From Helicobacter felis ATCC 49179 (GTDB lineage: Bacteria; Campylobacterota; Campylobacteria; Campylobacterales; Helicobacteraceae), in NCBI RefSeq assembly GCF_000200595.1, contig NC_014810.2, positions 1,312,311 through 1,376,310 of the forward strand: a stretch of DNA of 64,000 nt. Direction: 5' to 3'. A program made the position numbers and the translations under genes. The notes beneath the pieces were generated by a model. It ran no database searches and was not told the DNA's origin. It worked only from the letters and a program-made list of their open reading frames with translations. Shown here piece by piece: positions 54,021 to 62,791 of the stretch (its first letter is position 1; each line of letters starts with the position of its first letter).

Positions 54021-55223
54021 TTACTTTAAAATATTTTCCAAGCGTTCAAGAATATGTCTACCTATGGGCAGGGCTGAGGTGGCAGCTGGGCTGGGGGCGT
54101 TGCACACATTCACACTCCGCTCTGTATTACAAAAGAGAAAATCCTCTATCAATTCTCCATTCTCGCTCACTGCCTGTGCGCGCACCCCTGCAGGGTGCGC
54201 TCTCAAGTCTTCTAATTTTAAAGAAGGGCAGTATTTTTGCACCAAAGAGAGATAACTTTTTTTACAAAAGGAATGTCTAAACTCGGAGCAACCCGTTTTA
54301 AAGTGGGTTTTGATCACTTGCCTTACCCCCTTGTGTATCAACATTTCTTTGAGATCGCCCCAACTCACATCGCTTTTAGCATACCCCTCTCTTTTAAAAG
54401 CCAAAACCGCATTGGGCCCCACGGTAACACTCCCATCGATCATGCGCGTTAAATGCACGCCTAAAAAGGGCACTTGTGGGTCAGGAATGGGGTAAATAAG
54501 GTGCTTGACAATTTTATTACAGTGCCCAGCAAGTTTAAAATACTCGCCTCTAAAAGGACAGATGGTGAATTTGGGCATGATCCCTAACATCTTCACAATG
54601 CGATCGCTGTGCAAGCCACAACAAGTGATGAGGTAATTTGTCTCAAAAACCCCGTTTTTACTAAGGATCTTCACCCCCCTAGCATGTTCGCTGAGCGCGA
54701 CCACTTGGGTGTTATAAAAAATCTCCCCTCCCTTTTCTTGAAAACGCTTAGCCATCGCCCTAGTAACTTCTACATAGCTCACAATCGCGCTAGTAGGGAA
54801 AAAGATTCCCCCTAAGCCCACAATGTTTTTTTCCATCTCTTGGAGTTCTTGGGCGTTCAAACGCACCCTCTCTAAACCATTTTCCTTAGTGCGCTCCCAC
54901 AGATTCTCCATGCGCTGGAGTTCTAGCGCATTGCTAGCGACCAATAATTTCCCACACTGCTCATACACAATGCCATTATCTTCACAAAAAGCCTTTGTCG
55001 CCCTATTGCCCTCGTAGCAAAAATTAGCCTTGAGAGTGCCTGGGGTGTAATAAACCCCAGCGTGAATCACCCCGCTATTGCGCCCGGTTTGGTGTAGGGC
55101 ACTGCTGGGTTCCTTTTCTAAAAGGGCAATTTTGGCATCTGGGTATTTGTCCAATAATTGCATCGCGACAGAATGCCCCAAAATCCCCCCACCTATAATA
55201 ATAAAATCGTAAATGACAGCCAT
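54021..55223 (-). CDS. lhgO: L-2-hydroxyglutarate oxidase
   Basis: FAD-dependent enzyme that oxidises L-2-hydroxyglutarate to 2-oxoglutarate, feeding electrons to the quinone pool. The FAD-binding start is IIGGGILGHSVAMQLLDKYP; other motifs are GRNSGVIHAGVYYTPGTLKA, CGLHSDRIVKMLG and RAHPAGVRAQAVSENGEL, the LhgO signature. Length 400 fits. It starts one base after the stop of the glutarate hydroxylase gene, so the two form an operon and a two-step route from glutarate to 2-oxoglutarate. Confidence 0.92.
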   Translation of the reverse strand: MAVIYDFIIIGGGILGHSVAMQLLDKYPDAKIALLEKEPSSALHQTGRNSGVIHAGVYYTPGTLKANFCYEGNRATKAFCEDNGIVYEQCGKLLVASNALELQRMENLWERTKENGLERVRLNAQELQEMEKNIVGLGGIFFPTSAIVSYVEVTRAMAKRFQEKGGEIFYNTQVVALSEHARGVKILSKNGVFETNYLITCCGLHSDRIVKMLGIMPKFTICPFRGEYFKLAGHCNKIVKHLIYPIPDPQVPFLGVHLTRMIDGSVTVGPNAVLAFKREGYAKSDVSWGDLKEMLIHKGVRQVIKTHFKTGCSEFRHSFCKKSYLSLVQKYCPSLKLEDLRAHPAGVRAQAVSENGELIEDFLFCNTERSVNVCNAPSPAATSALPIGRHILERLENILK

Positions 55224-55224
55224 A

Positions 55225-56184
55225 CTAAAAGTTTTTGAAGTCTTTATAGCGGCTAAAGGGATTCGTGCTAAAGGAGAAATAACCCCTTTGGCGCATCAAC
55301 TCGCGGCGCAAACCCTCATGGGGCTGGAATTTATCCCGCCCATGTAGCCAAAAGAGATTATTGATGAGCAAGAACTGCCCCACTGGCACAGGGAAGGACA
55401 GCTTAGCCTTCGAGTTTTCTAGCGAATCGCCCAAATCTGCCAAATACACGCCCTCTTCATAGTCTTTAGGCTGGGCAAATTGATCGATGTAGAGCATCAC
55501 AGGGTTAGCGTGGCTATCGGCCTCAAAAACGGGATGATAGACATCGCTAGTAACTTTTTTGCTAGGAGGGGCTGCCCAGCGCATCACCCTTTTAGCCAAA
55601 TGGTGGTTATAAAACTTGTCTAATTCCTCCCAATCATCAAGGTGCAAAAGTTGCGAATCGCCCCCTTGCATGTTCTGCTCATCGATCTTATACATCAACA
55701 CATAGTCTGTAACCTCATTGACAAAAGTCCCATCATTGTGCAATTCTAAGGGTTTATCAGGTTTTCTTAAATAACTATCCGAGTTGTCGGTATTGAGCAC
55801 CGCCCAGCGGGCGTAAAACTGCCCCGTCATTTGATCAAAGTTTGAACGCCCAATTAAATGCACAAACGCTGTCGCGATCTTGACCATTTCATCGCCCTGT
55901 TCAGCCCGATTAACCCCCTCTGGATTCACTAACAACGCCCCCGTATTGCGATCGCCCAAGGCTTTTTCTAAAAAAGGTTTGAGTTTGCGCTCACAAAGAT
56001 TGTCTAAGACTTGAGCCACTCTAAAACGCAAGAAAGATTTGTATTCCAACGCCTGCACGGGATAAATCGCAATATCTTTTAAAAACTGAGTCATAGTCGC
56101 TTCATGGATAGTAACCTGCAAAAGTCTGTTGGAATAAGGGGTTGGTTTCACACTAAAAGCGTCCGTTTGAATATTGTAAGCCAT
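55225..56184 (-). CDS. glaH: Glutarate 2-hydroxylase (CsiD/GlaH family)
   Basis: Fe(II)/2-oxoglutarate dioxygenase that hydroxylates glutarate to L-2-hydroxyglutarate. The metal-binding HxD is LHNDGTF near 147, the second His in [16 protein letters not shown] near 279, and the 2OG-binding Arg is in [11 protein letters not shown]. The [14 protein letters not shown] and [14 protein letters not shown] segments are typical of CsiD. 319 residues. It is followed directly by lhgO, whose product it makes, as in the E. coli csiD-lhgO arrangement. Confidence 0.9.
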   Translation of the reverse strand: MAYNIQTDAFSVKPTPYSNRLLQVTIHEATMTQFLKDIAIYPVQALEYKSFLRFRVAQVLDNLCERKLKPFLEKALGDRNTGALLVNPEGVNRAEQGDEMVKIATAFVHLIGRSNFDQMTGQFYARWAVLNTDNSDSYLRKPDKPLELHNDGTFVNEVTDYVLMYKIDEQNMQGGDSQLLHLDDWEELDKFYNHHLAKRVMRWAAPPSKKVTSDVYHPVFEADSHANPVMLYIDQFAQPKDYEEGVYLADLGDSLENSKAKLSFPVPVGQFLLINNLFWLHGRDKFQPHEGLRRELMRQRGYFSFSTNPFSRYKDFKNF

Positions 56185-56376
56185 TTGTTCTCCTTGTGCT
56201 TAAATTTTAAGGCCACTTAAAACGCTTTAGAATGGAAGCTAAAGCCGCCAACAAATCTACAACAAAAAAGGCGAACTTTACAAATCCACTCGCAATAATC
56301 TTAGCATAATCTAGCCACTTTAGAATAATCTAACACTTCTCTTAGAGATACATATTAATAAAATAGTCCTTACTAA

Positions 56377-57135
56377 TGGTGGGCCGACCAGTTTTGGTTA
56401 GAAAACCTACGCGCGCAGATGGGTAATGACGAATTTAGCGCGCAATACCAACAAGAACCCCTAGCTAGCAGCGGGGGTTACTTTGAACCCCAATACTATA
56501 AGCAAATCTTTACGCACGAATTAGGCCAACTCAACACCTATATCTTTGTGGATAACGCCCTAAGCCTCAAAGAGAGCGCGGACAACCGCGCGCTCATTGT
56601 AGTGGGGGTAGAAGACTACCAGCAAAACGCGCGCTATATCGTGCTAGATTGCTATTGTGGGATTTGGAGCGAGGAGGACACCATCAAGCACATTTTACAG
56701 GCTAAGGCGCAATACACAGAGGCTAAGACTTATATTGAGAGTGAAGGCGGTGGATTAGTCTTACACCGCCTTTTAATGGTAGAATTGGCCAAATACAACC
56801 AAAGAGCCAAAGAGGCCTATAAAGAGCCTTTGAGCGATGCGATCTATTGCTACACGCCTAGCCGAAAAGTTAGCAAGGTTACCAAAATTAAGGCCATGCG
56901 CCCTTTTTACAATACGGGTTTTTTGCTCTTTTCTCACGCCTGCCAAAATCTCAAACAGCTTAAAAAAGAACTTTTTAGTTTTAACCCCGATAGACCTTTT
57001 AAACAAGATGATTGTATTGACGCGCTGGCTAGTTGCATCAACCACCCTGAGGTCAAACCCCCCTACAAAGCTCCGCCAAACACACAGAACCACAACTACA
57101 GAAACAGGTTTGCTAAAAGGACTTGGAGGATTTAG
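56377..57135 (+). pseudogene. Phage terminase large subunit, C-terminal nuclease fragment
   Basis: Only the RNase H-like nuclease half remains. The open frame begins right after an in-frame stop at 56374-56376, with residues WWADQFWLENLRAQMGNDEF, which read as the interior of a terminase. Nuclease motifs YIFVDNALSLKES (first Asp), TYIESEGGG and KQDDCIDALASC (the DDxxDA motif) are intact. The ATPase domain is missing entirely upstream, where non-coding sequence before glaH begins. The first ATG (56419) could start a stand-alone nuclease domain of 238 residues, but a remnant is more likely. Confidence 0.8.
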
Positions 57136-57290
57136 GGCGGCTAGTTTGCGCCTTTAATTCTTATACAGCGAAAAACACCTATAATCTTGTCAAGGACATG
57201 GTGATTTCCTTTTGACCGCAATTTGGAGAACTAGGCTTTTGATCTAGGGGTTGGGAGTGTAGCGGGTGATACTCCAGAAAGGAGGACACC

Positions 57291-57350
57291 ATGCAGAGAT
57301 TGATGATAGTGTTAGTGATCTTGGCTGTGTTGGTCACGCGGCTTAACTAG
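57291..57350 (+). CDS. 19-residue hydrophobic peptide with strong ribosome-binding site
   Basis: MQRLMIVLVILAVLVTRLN is a short hydrophobic helix with a basic residue at each end, preceded by AAAGGAGG at the best spacing (six bases). The leader can fold: GGAGT (57254) pairs with ACTCC (57271), or CTCC (57272) can pair with the SD GGAG (57281). A GC hairpin follows. This looks like a type I toxin or small membrane peptide gene, but no antisense RNA is visible and no family is recognised. Confidence 0.45.
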   Translation: MQRLMIVLVILAVLVTRLN

Positions 57351-57356
57351 ATCATA

Positions 57357-57372
57357 GGCGGGGCAACCCGCC
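57357..57372 (+). terminator. GC hairpin after the 19-residue peptide gene
   Basis: GGCGGG-GCAA-CCCGCC, a six-base stem with a GNRA-type loop, seven bases after the stop. No T-tract follows, so it may stabilise the RNA rather than terminate it. Confidence 0.4.
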
Positions 57373-57458
57373 CTAAACACTAACGCTATTATTCCTTAAC
57401 CTCGCTTCAAGTTTCTTTAACCCTTGTTTTACACCCCCCAAAAAGCTAATCTAGCTCT

Positions 57459-60400
57459 ATGGCAACCCTAGATTTTGAGAAATTAGCCCAGCAAGGCGTG
57501 CAACCCAAAGAAGTGTTAAACTTTGTCAAAGGCACGGAGCATAATTTTAACCTTGAAGCTTTGAGCAAGTATTACAAGGACAATGGCTTTAATGAGGAGC
57601 AAGTAGAGCGCGCCCTCTATTACGATCTCTCCAACATGCAGGGCTTTAGCTTTAAGCGCCCGCAAGAAGCCCTAAAAGAGCAAGCGCGCCCTATTTTTAA
57701 CGCCCCTATTTCCAACACCCCTACACAAGAAAACACGCCTAGCACGCCTTTAAGCACGCCCCCTAAGAGTTTTGAGCAGAAGCTAGGCGAAATTGAGCTA
57801 GAGGCCAAAGAGCTAGAAAAACAAGACCCTAATTTTTTTAAAAGAGGACTAGGGGAGTTCTTAGAAAATTTTAACTATTTGGACAAGGCAGAGAGCGCGC
57901 GCAGGGCTGACTACACAGAGCTCATCAACAAGGCCCTAGAGGCAAATGTCCCCTATGCTAAACTGCCTTCCAATGTTAAAACCTTCTTGGCAGAAAAGCG
58001 CCAAAGAGAAACCGGAACCCTTGATCTGTTCTTACACCCCATAGACACGCTCAAACCCCCCGGGGAGAGCGAATACAAAGCCCAAGCCATACGCCAAAGC
58101 ATCTTAAAGCTCAAAGACCCCAAAGAGCTCACAGATGCCCAAAAGAGTCAAATCTACAAAGACCGCAATCTGTGGACGACCCTAAGCAATAGCCTTTTTT
58201 TAAAGCCACAGCAGGACCTAGAAGAATACCAAGAGCTTTTAGAAAGCCGTCAAATCGCTGCCAAAGCCTCAAGGGATATCACCCTACTCAATAACATTGA
58301 CGCGCATAAAAGCTTTTTTAGTCTTTTTAAAGCTAGCGACCCTAAAGAAAAAGAGCGTTATGAGAATGCGGTGAAGAATGTGTTACAAGCTGCAGGCTTT
58401 GAGGGCGCAGCTTTTAAAGATGGACACATTTACGGGACTAAAGGAGATAAAACCTACCGCATCAATGACAACTTTTTTGACAACTTCCAAACGCATATAT
58501 TGGGCAATGCGGGGACTTTAGCCGGCTCTATTGTAGGCGCAGCACAGGGGGCAACCAGAGGGATACCCGGGGCCATTATTGGAGGAGCACTAGGGGCAGG
58601 ACTAGGCGCAGGATTAGATCACGCGCTGAGTAATTACACCCTTAATCGCGAGCAAAATTTTAGCGATATGGCGCGTCATATGATCGAACAAGGGGCATTA
58701 AATGTCGTAGGCGATGCGCTTTTTTTAGGAGGGGCTAAGGCTATTGCTACACTGGGCAAACACGCCGATGGCATCACGCGTGGAGTGAGTGCTGTGGCAG
58801 GCTACATTCCGGGCATTGGAATGGCTCAAAGGTTTCTAAATGGCAATGTCAAAGCCGCCCAAAAGGTGCTAGCAGAGGTTTATACCCCAGAGCAAGAACA
58901 AGCGTTAAAAGAATTTGCTAAAAACTTCGGTGGAGAGCTATCTATTGATGCCAAAAGCACCCCTTTAGCCCAAAAAGTCAAAAACGCCTTTGGGGAGGAT
59001 TCCAAGACCTACAAGGCTTACCAAACCATAGAGGATATTTTTAGACTAAGCAAGCAGAGCGAGCAACAAGAGGCCTTTATTAGAGCCATACGCGCGGATG
59101 ATAGTGGGACTCTATTGGCCTTTATGAGCGAGGCGGCTAACTCTAGCCCGCGCGCGCACAACACGCTCAAAGGCATTTTAAACAAAACCACGCGCAACCT
59201 AGAAGCCCAATTAGAGCAACTGCACTTAAACCCCGCAGACATTAAGACTATCTTTGAGGATTTAGACAAGGGCACTAGGCAGAGTTATGCAGAGGCTACA
59301 GAGCGCATTATCCCCGAGGTGTTAGAGGGCTTTAAGACCACACTTGAGCCTAGCAAAGTCAAAAACATCTACAAGGAGCTAGAAGAACAGGGACTTATGC
59401 TAGAAGCCCGTCCCTTTTTAAAGCACATTGAGAACAATATCTACAATCCAGAGGGGGTAAGCTTCACCCAGCTTAACAACGCGCTTAAAACGCTCAATAG
59501 CCACGCCAAACACGCCAGCAATCCGGGGCTAAAGGATTATATCCGCAACACCACGCAAAATATTTTCCGTCATGACATTAAAGAGGGCATTGATGACCTT
59601 TTTAGCCAGCTCCCTACAGAAATAGGGAAAAAATACCAAGAACTCTATCACACCACTCTCAAAGACTACGCCACCATGAAAGAAACGCTCAAGATGGTGG
59701 ATGGGGGAGGATTAAAGCTAAGAGATGCCAAACGCAGCGAGGCAAAGGCCTTAGAGGGCTTGCTCAAATACGCACAAGGACAGGGAGAAGCAGGGCTAGA
59801 TAACCTCACGCGCCTAAGCAAGGGCTTAAGCCCAGCTAATAGAGAAGTGCTAGAGCTCAACATGCTAGATCGGCTTTTTAAAAGCTCTTTGTTTGAAAAT
59901 GACGGGCTAAGGGTTTTTGATAGTCAAGCCTTTTTTAAAAGATTAGAGGGGCTTAAAGAGGGGACTTTTTCTAGCCAAGCTTCTAAGGACTTTATCGATA
60001 TTGCCAGCGGGTTTAACCGCCTTTTTAACCAAGATGCTAAGATTGCCGCCGCCCTAAAAGCCAACACGGGCGAGCAAGTAGGCTCTTCGATTGCCACCAG
60101 TGTTTCAGGGGCTGTACAATACCAAGTTACAAAGGCACTCTTTGGGCTTGTAGTGCGCACAATGTTTCATATTCCTTTTGCTAAGAGCATCAATAGCAAG
60201 GTCAGCCAAGCGGCCCTAAGATACCACATCAAAGCCGCGCTGAATAAGAGTGTTAGCGTAGGAGATTTTAAACAACACCTACGCGCTCTAGGCCAACGCG
60301 TGGAGTTTGACAACGCCACCAAAGCCCTTATTAGAGAGATTGAGGGGGGATTACCACCGGATGATGGAGGGGGAGGAATGCCACTAAAAGAGGAGCCTAG

Positions 60401-60914
60401 TCCTTCTAGCGCAGAACCTAATAAAGGAGGAGGGAAGTCCAATAGAGATGGTGATGGGGAGATTAAACCCATTGCTGTCATTGAAAAAGCAGAGGACAAA
60501 GAGGCATTTATTAAAAGCCTTGATTTGAGCGCGCATGCTACGCCTATACCTGTAAGTTTAGATGTGGAAGGGTTTTTAAAGACATTAGAGGGCGTTAAAA
60601 ATCATAAAAACTTTATTGAGCATTTGGCAAGCCGTACCGATGGGCAAAGGCGTTTAGAATACTTGTACTTAGTAGAGCCTACATTAAAGAATCCAGATAT
60701 TGAACTTATCTTTAAAGCACCCGCAAAAAAAGAGTATGTCAAAACATTTAGACAAGAGGGTAAAAAAGACCTAGTCTATTTGTTGGTTACTAAGGATGAT
60801 GATGCGCTTTTGATCACTGGGATCGTAGATGCTAAAAAAGGATATGTCAGAGGACGGATACAACATGCGGACATTATCCACTCTTTCATTCCGCCGAGCA
60901 ACCAAAAACGATAA
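57459..60914 (+). CDS. Giant phage protein with glycine-zipper segment and PBECR-like C-terminus
   Basis: 1151 residues. Residues 1-340 are helical and highly charged with a Thr/Pro linker (about 85-100). A Gly/Ala-rich stretch (about 348-400; GNAGTLAGSIVGAAQG, GAIIGGALGAGLGAGLD) looks like a glycine-zipper membrane element. A long helical region follows, then a GGGG/Pro-rich linker (about 965-1000). The last 120 residues (KTLEGVKNHKNFIEHLASRT, VEPTLKNPDIELIFKAP, KTFRQEGKKDLVYLLVTKDD) resemble the PBECR family of phage-barnase-EndoU-colicin-like nucleases. The protein may be injected or structural with an effector tail. Not recognised beyond that. Confidence 0.7.
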   Translation: MATLDFEKLAQQGVQPKEVLNFVKGTEHNFNLEALSKYYKDNGFNEEQVERALYYDLSNMQGFSFKRPQEALKEQARPIFNAPISNTPTQENTPSTPLSTPPKSFEQKLGEIELEAKELEKQDPNFFKRGLGEFLENFNYLDKAESARRADYTELINKALEANVPYAKLPSNVKTFLAEKRQRETGTLDLFLHPIDTLKPPGESEYKAQAIRQSILKLKDPKELTDAQKSQIYKDRNLWTTLSNSLFLKPQQDLEEYQELLESRQIAAKASRDITLLNNIDAHKSFFSLFKASDPKEKERYENAVKNVLQAAGFEGAAFKDGHIYGTKGDKTYRINDNFFDNFQTHILGNAGTLAGSIVGAAQGATRGIPGAIIGGALGAGLGAGLDHALSNYTLNREQNFSDMARHMIEQGALNVVGDALFLGGAKAIATLGKHADGITRGVSAVAGYIPGIGMAQRFLNGNVKAAQKVLAEVYTPEQEQALKEFAKNFGGELSIDAKSTPLAQKVKNAFGEDSKTYKAYQTIEDIFRLSKQSEQQEAFIRAIRADDSGTLLAFMSEAANSSPRAHNTLKGILNKTTRNLEAQLEQLHLNPADIKTIFEDLDKGTRQSYAEATERIIPEVLEGFKTTLEPSKVKNIYKELEEQGLMLEARPFLKHIENNIYNPEGVSFTQLNNALKTLNSHAKHASNPGLKDYIRNTTQNIFRHDIKEGIDDLFSQLPTEIGKKYQELYHTTLKDYATMKETLKMVDGGGLKLRDAKRSEAKALEGLLKYAQGQGEAGLDNLTRLSKGLSPANREVLELNMLDRLFKSSLFENDGLRVFDSQAFFKRLEGLKEGTFSSQASKDFIDIASGFNRLFNQDAKIAAALKANTGEQVGSSIATSVSGAVQYQVTKALFGLVVRTMFHIPFAKSINSKVSQAALRYHIKAALNKSVSVGDFKQHLRALGQRVEFDNATKALIREIEGGLPPDDGGGGMPLKEEPSPSSAEPNKGGGKSNRDGDGEIKPIAVIEKAEDKEAFIKSLDLSAHATPIPVSLDVEGFLKTLEGVKNHKNFIEHLASRTDGQRRLEYLYLVEPTLKNPDIELIFKAPAKKEYVKTFRQEGKKDLVYLLVTKDDDALLITGIVDAKKGYVRGRIQHADIIHSFIPPSNQKR

Positions 60915-60921
60915 ATCGTTG

Positions 60922-60945
60922 AGTGGCCTGCATTGCTAGGCTACT
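60922..60945 (+). terminator. Hairpin after the giant phage gene
   Basis: AGTGGCC and GGCTACT pair with one G-U, loop of ten bases, followed by TTTAACC. Candidate terminator of moderate quality. Confidence 0.35.
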
Positions 60946-61046
60946 TTAACCAGTCTTAAAAGTGGCTTAAACCTAAAACAAGGCTTGAAAATGAAGAAAA
61001 CTTTTCTTTGTGTTTAAGGCGTTAAATCCACAAAAAAGGAGAGCAG

Positions 61047-61805
61047 TTGCTAACCCCCTATCTTAACCAAATCTTTCATGCTGACGCTTTAGAGTTTATG
61101 CAGGGCTTGCCTGAAAACTCTATAGATTGTGTTTTGATTGACCCGCCTTATTGTAGTGGGGGTGTGAAGTCTTTGTCAGATCGGCGCAAAAGCACCAATG
61201 ACAAATATTTGATAACGCGCAAAGATGGAAAAGTTTACCCCGAATTTATAGGCGATGGCAAAGACCAACGGGCTTACACCATGTGGATGGGCTTTATCTT
61301 TGCCCAAATTGAGCGCGTGTTAAAGCCTAATAGTTACTTCTTTAGTTTCATTGATTGGCGCATGCTGCCCGCACTCAGCGATGCCGTGCAATTAGCCGAT
61401 CTGGCTTGGCGAGGTGCGATTGTGTGGGATAAGGGACGCTCTGCTAGACCCTTTGCTAATGGCTTTAGGCAACAATGTGAGTTTATTGTTTGGGGCACTA
61501 AGGGGGTGCTAGAACCCCAAGAGTTTTACGGCTACGGCTACAAGGAGGCCAAAATCCACCCCAATACCAAACAACACGCCACGCAAAAGCCCTTAGAGAT
61601 TTTAAAACATTGTTTAGAGATTGTGCCTAAGGGCGGGATAGTGTTAGATTGTTTTTGTGGTTCAGGGAGTACAGGAGTGGCGTGTGCGCAAATGGGGCTA
61701 GATTTTATCGGTGTAGAAAAGTCCGCCCAATATGCTCAAATCGCTCAAGAGAATTTACAAAGGGCTTTTAAAAATAAAGCTTCTTTGTTTGATGCTGTGG
61801 TTTAA
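61047..61805 (+). CDS. Orphan DNA adenine/cytosine-N4 methyltransferase (beta class)
   Basis: S-adenosylmethionine-dependent DNA methyltransferase. The catalytic DPPY motif (VLIDPPYCSGG, near 32) comes first and the SAM-binding CFCGSGSTGVACAQMG (near 202) comes last, so it is a beta-class enzyme of the N6-adenine or N4-cytosine type. The target-recognition part lies between. TTG start with GGAGAG upstream. No restriction enzyme is nearby, so it is orphan, as is common in phage. 252 residues. Confidence 0.88.
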   Translation: MLTPYLNQIFHADALEFMQGLPENSIDCVLIDPPYCSGGVKSLSDRRKSTNDKYLITRKDGKVYPEFIGDGKDQRAYTMWMGFIFAQIERVLKPNSYFFSFIDWRMLPALSDAVQLADLAWRGAIVWDKGRSARPFANGFRQQCEFIVWGTKGVLEPQEFYGYGYKEAKIHPNTKQHATQKPLEILKHCLEIVPKGGIVLDCFCGSGSTGVACAQMGLDFIGVEKSAQYAQIAQENLQRAFKNKASLFDAVV

Positions 61806-61855
61806 CCCTTGTTTCAAGCGCGCATTATGGTTTTAATGCCCTAAAAAGGGTGTTC

Positions 61856-62065
61856 ATGCGTGTTCTTGTGGTGGTTTTGGGCGTGTTTTGCTTAGGTTGC
61901 ACGCCGCGCGTGGTGTATAAGGAGGTTTACATTCCTACCAAGTGCCAGATTGTCAGGCCTGCTAGACCTAGCAAAGATTTAGAGGTGTTGGAGTATTTAA
62001 GAGAGCTATTAGCCTACACAGAGGAGTTAGAAAAGGATTTAGAGTTTTGCACAAAAGCTCCCTAG
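61856..62065 (+). CDS. Small lipoprotein of the prophage remnant
   Basis: 69 residues. A short hydrophobic start and the lipobox CLGC (Cys near 17) predict a lipid-anchored protein; the mature part is TKCQIVRPARPS followed by a charged helix ending with a Cys. Size and position suggest an o-spanin (Rz1)-like lysis lipoprotein. ATG 61856 follows AAAAAGGG; an in-frame GTG at 61850 is less likely. Spanin assignment is an inference. Confidence 0.55.
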   Translation: MRVLVVVLGVFCLGCTPRVVYKEVYIPTKCQIVRPARPSKDLEVLEYLRELLAYTEELEKDLEFCTKAP

Positions 62066-62111
62066 CTAAGCCCAGAAAAGTTAACCACAAGTCCCAACAC
62101 TTTATTTGGAT

Positions 62112-62312
62112 ATGGCCTACACTCTGCAAAAGCGCGAGTATCTTAAAACCCATAAGATAGACTTTGAGCAAGAAGGGCACACTAAAATGTACAAGGTGGA
62201 TTTATGGGCGCGGTGGAACAAACTTTACCCTACTCGCGTCGTAAAGCCCCTAGCTTTAGCTGTGGGATATAAGGTGCATGTTTTGTTGCTTGCAAGTGAA
62301 GCGTGTATATAG
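62112..62312 (+). CDS. Hypothetical short ORF
   Basis: 66 residues from ATG 62112 (MAYTLQKREYLKTHKIDFEQ). It has no recognised domain and no good ribosome-binding site. It lies 46 bases after the lipoprotein stop, in the last part of the prophage remnant. It could be real or chance. Confidence 0.3.
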   Translation: MAYTLQKREYLKTHKIDFEQEGHTKMYKVDLWARWNKLYPTRVVKPLALAVGYKVHVLLLASEACI

Positions 62313-62354
62313 CTTCAAGCCCTCTTAAGCGATTTTAAAGAGGAGGCATCCGCT

Positions 62355-62360
62355 TATAAT
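62355..62360 (+). promoter_or_regulatory. Isolated TATAAT promoter-like element
   Basis: TATAAT 94 bases upstream of the next ORF start. It may drive that ORF with a long leader or a small RNA. Another A/T run lies at 62420-62450. Confidence 0.4.
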
Positions 62361-62453
62361 ATATGTGAAAACCTATGTCAAACCTCAAAAAACGATTTTT
62401 TTGTCTTATCCCTTTCACTTTTTTATATAAAACTTATTTTATTTTAAAATTCC

Positions 62454-62726
62454 ATGGAAAAAATCATGTCTTGTTTCGGTCATTCTAAATCAAAATATCC
62501 CTGGTGTTTCGTGCATGTTTTCAAGAATACGCAAGAGTTGCAAAAGTGGATAGACAAACACCACGCTCAAATCCCCTACAACCGCCGACTAAATCAAACA
62601 CCATACACTTACACCTCCAAAACAATCCTAGAACATTCTACGGCTCAAACAACTTTAAGCCCCATGGCATTTGAGTGGCAAATTAGTGAACAAGCTTGTG
62701 CCGTGTTTTGCTTTGCAAATGCATAA
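62454..62726 (+). CDS. Hypothetical 90-residue protein
   Basis: MEKIMSCFGHSKSKYPWCFV onward, rich in Cys, His and aromatic residues, with no recognised domain. The ATG has no strong ribosome-binding site. A short stem (CCCCT/AGGGG at 62731-62743, then GATTTTAG) follows. It sits outside the clearly phage part, next to gltX2. Function unknown. Confidence 0.4.
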   Translation: MEKIMSCFGHSKSKYPWCFVHVFKNTQELQKWIDKHHAQIPYNRRLNQTPYTYTSKTILEHSTAQTTLSPMAFEWQISEQACAVFCFANA

Positions 62727-62730
62727 TTTG

Positions 62731-62743
62731 CCCCTTACAGGGG
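62731..62743 (+). terminator. Small hairpin before gltX2
   Basis: CCCCT-TAC-AGGGG, five-base stem followed by GGATTTTAG. A short candidate terminator of the preceding ORF. Confidence 0.3.
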
Positions 62744-62751
62744 GATTTTAG

Positions 62752-62757
62752 TATAAT
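62752..62757 (+). promoter_or_regulatory. -10 element for gltX2
   Basis: TATAAT 35 bases upstream of the gltX2 ATG. Confidence 0.6.
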
Positions 62758-62791
62758 GCTGTTATTTTACATATAAAAAGGCTTTTTTAAG

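Larger units (their letters stand above)
56377..62320. mobile_element. Prophage remnant
   Basis: The stretch between glaH and gltX2 carries a terminase fragment, a very large phage-type protein, an orphan methyltransferase and a small lipoprotein, with no integrase, capsid, tail or lysis genes beyond these. Left edge is set by the frame break of the terminase; the right edge is approximate. No clear att repeats were seen. Confidence 0.7.

Noticed and set aside
60870-60890. TTATCCACT as a DnaA box
   Set aside because: A single site inside a phage gene is not an origin, and no cluster is near.
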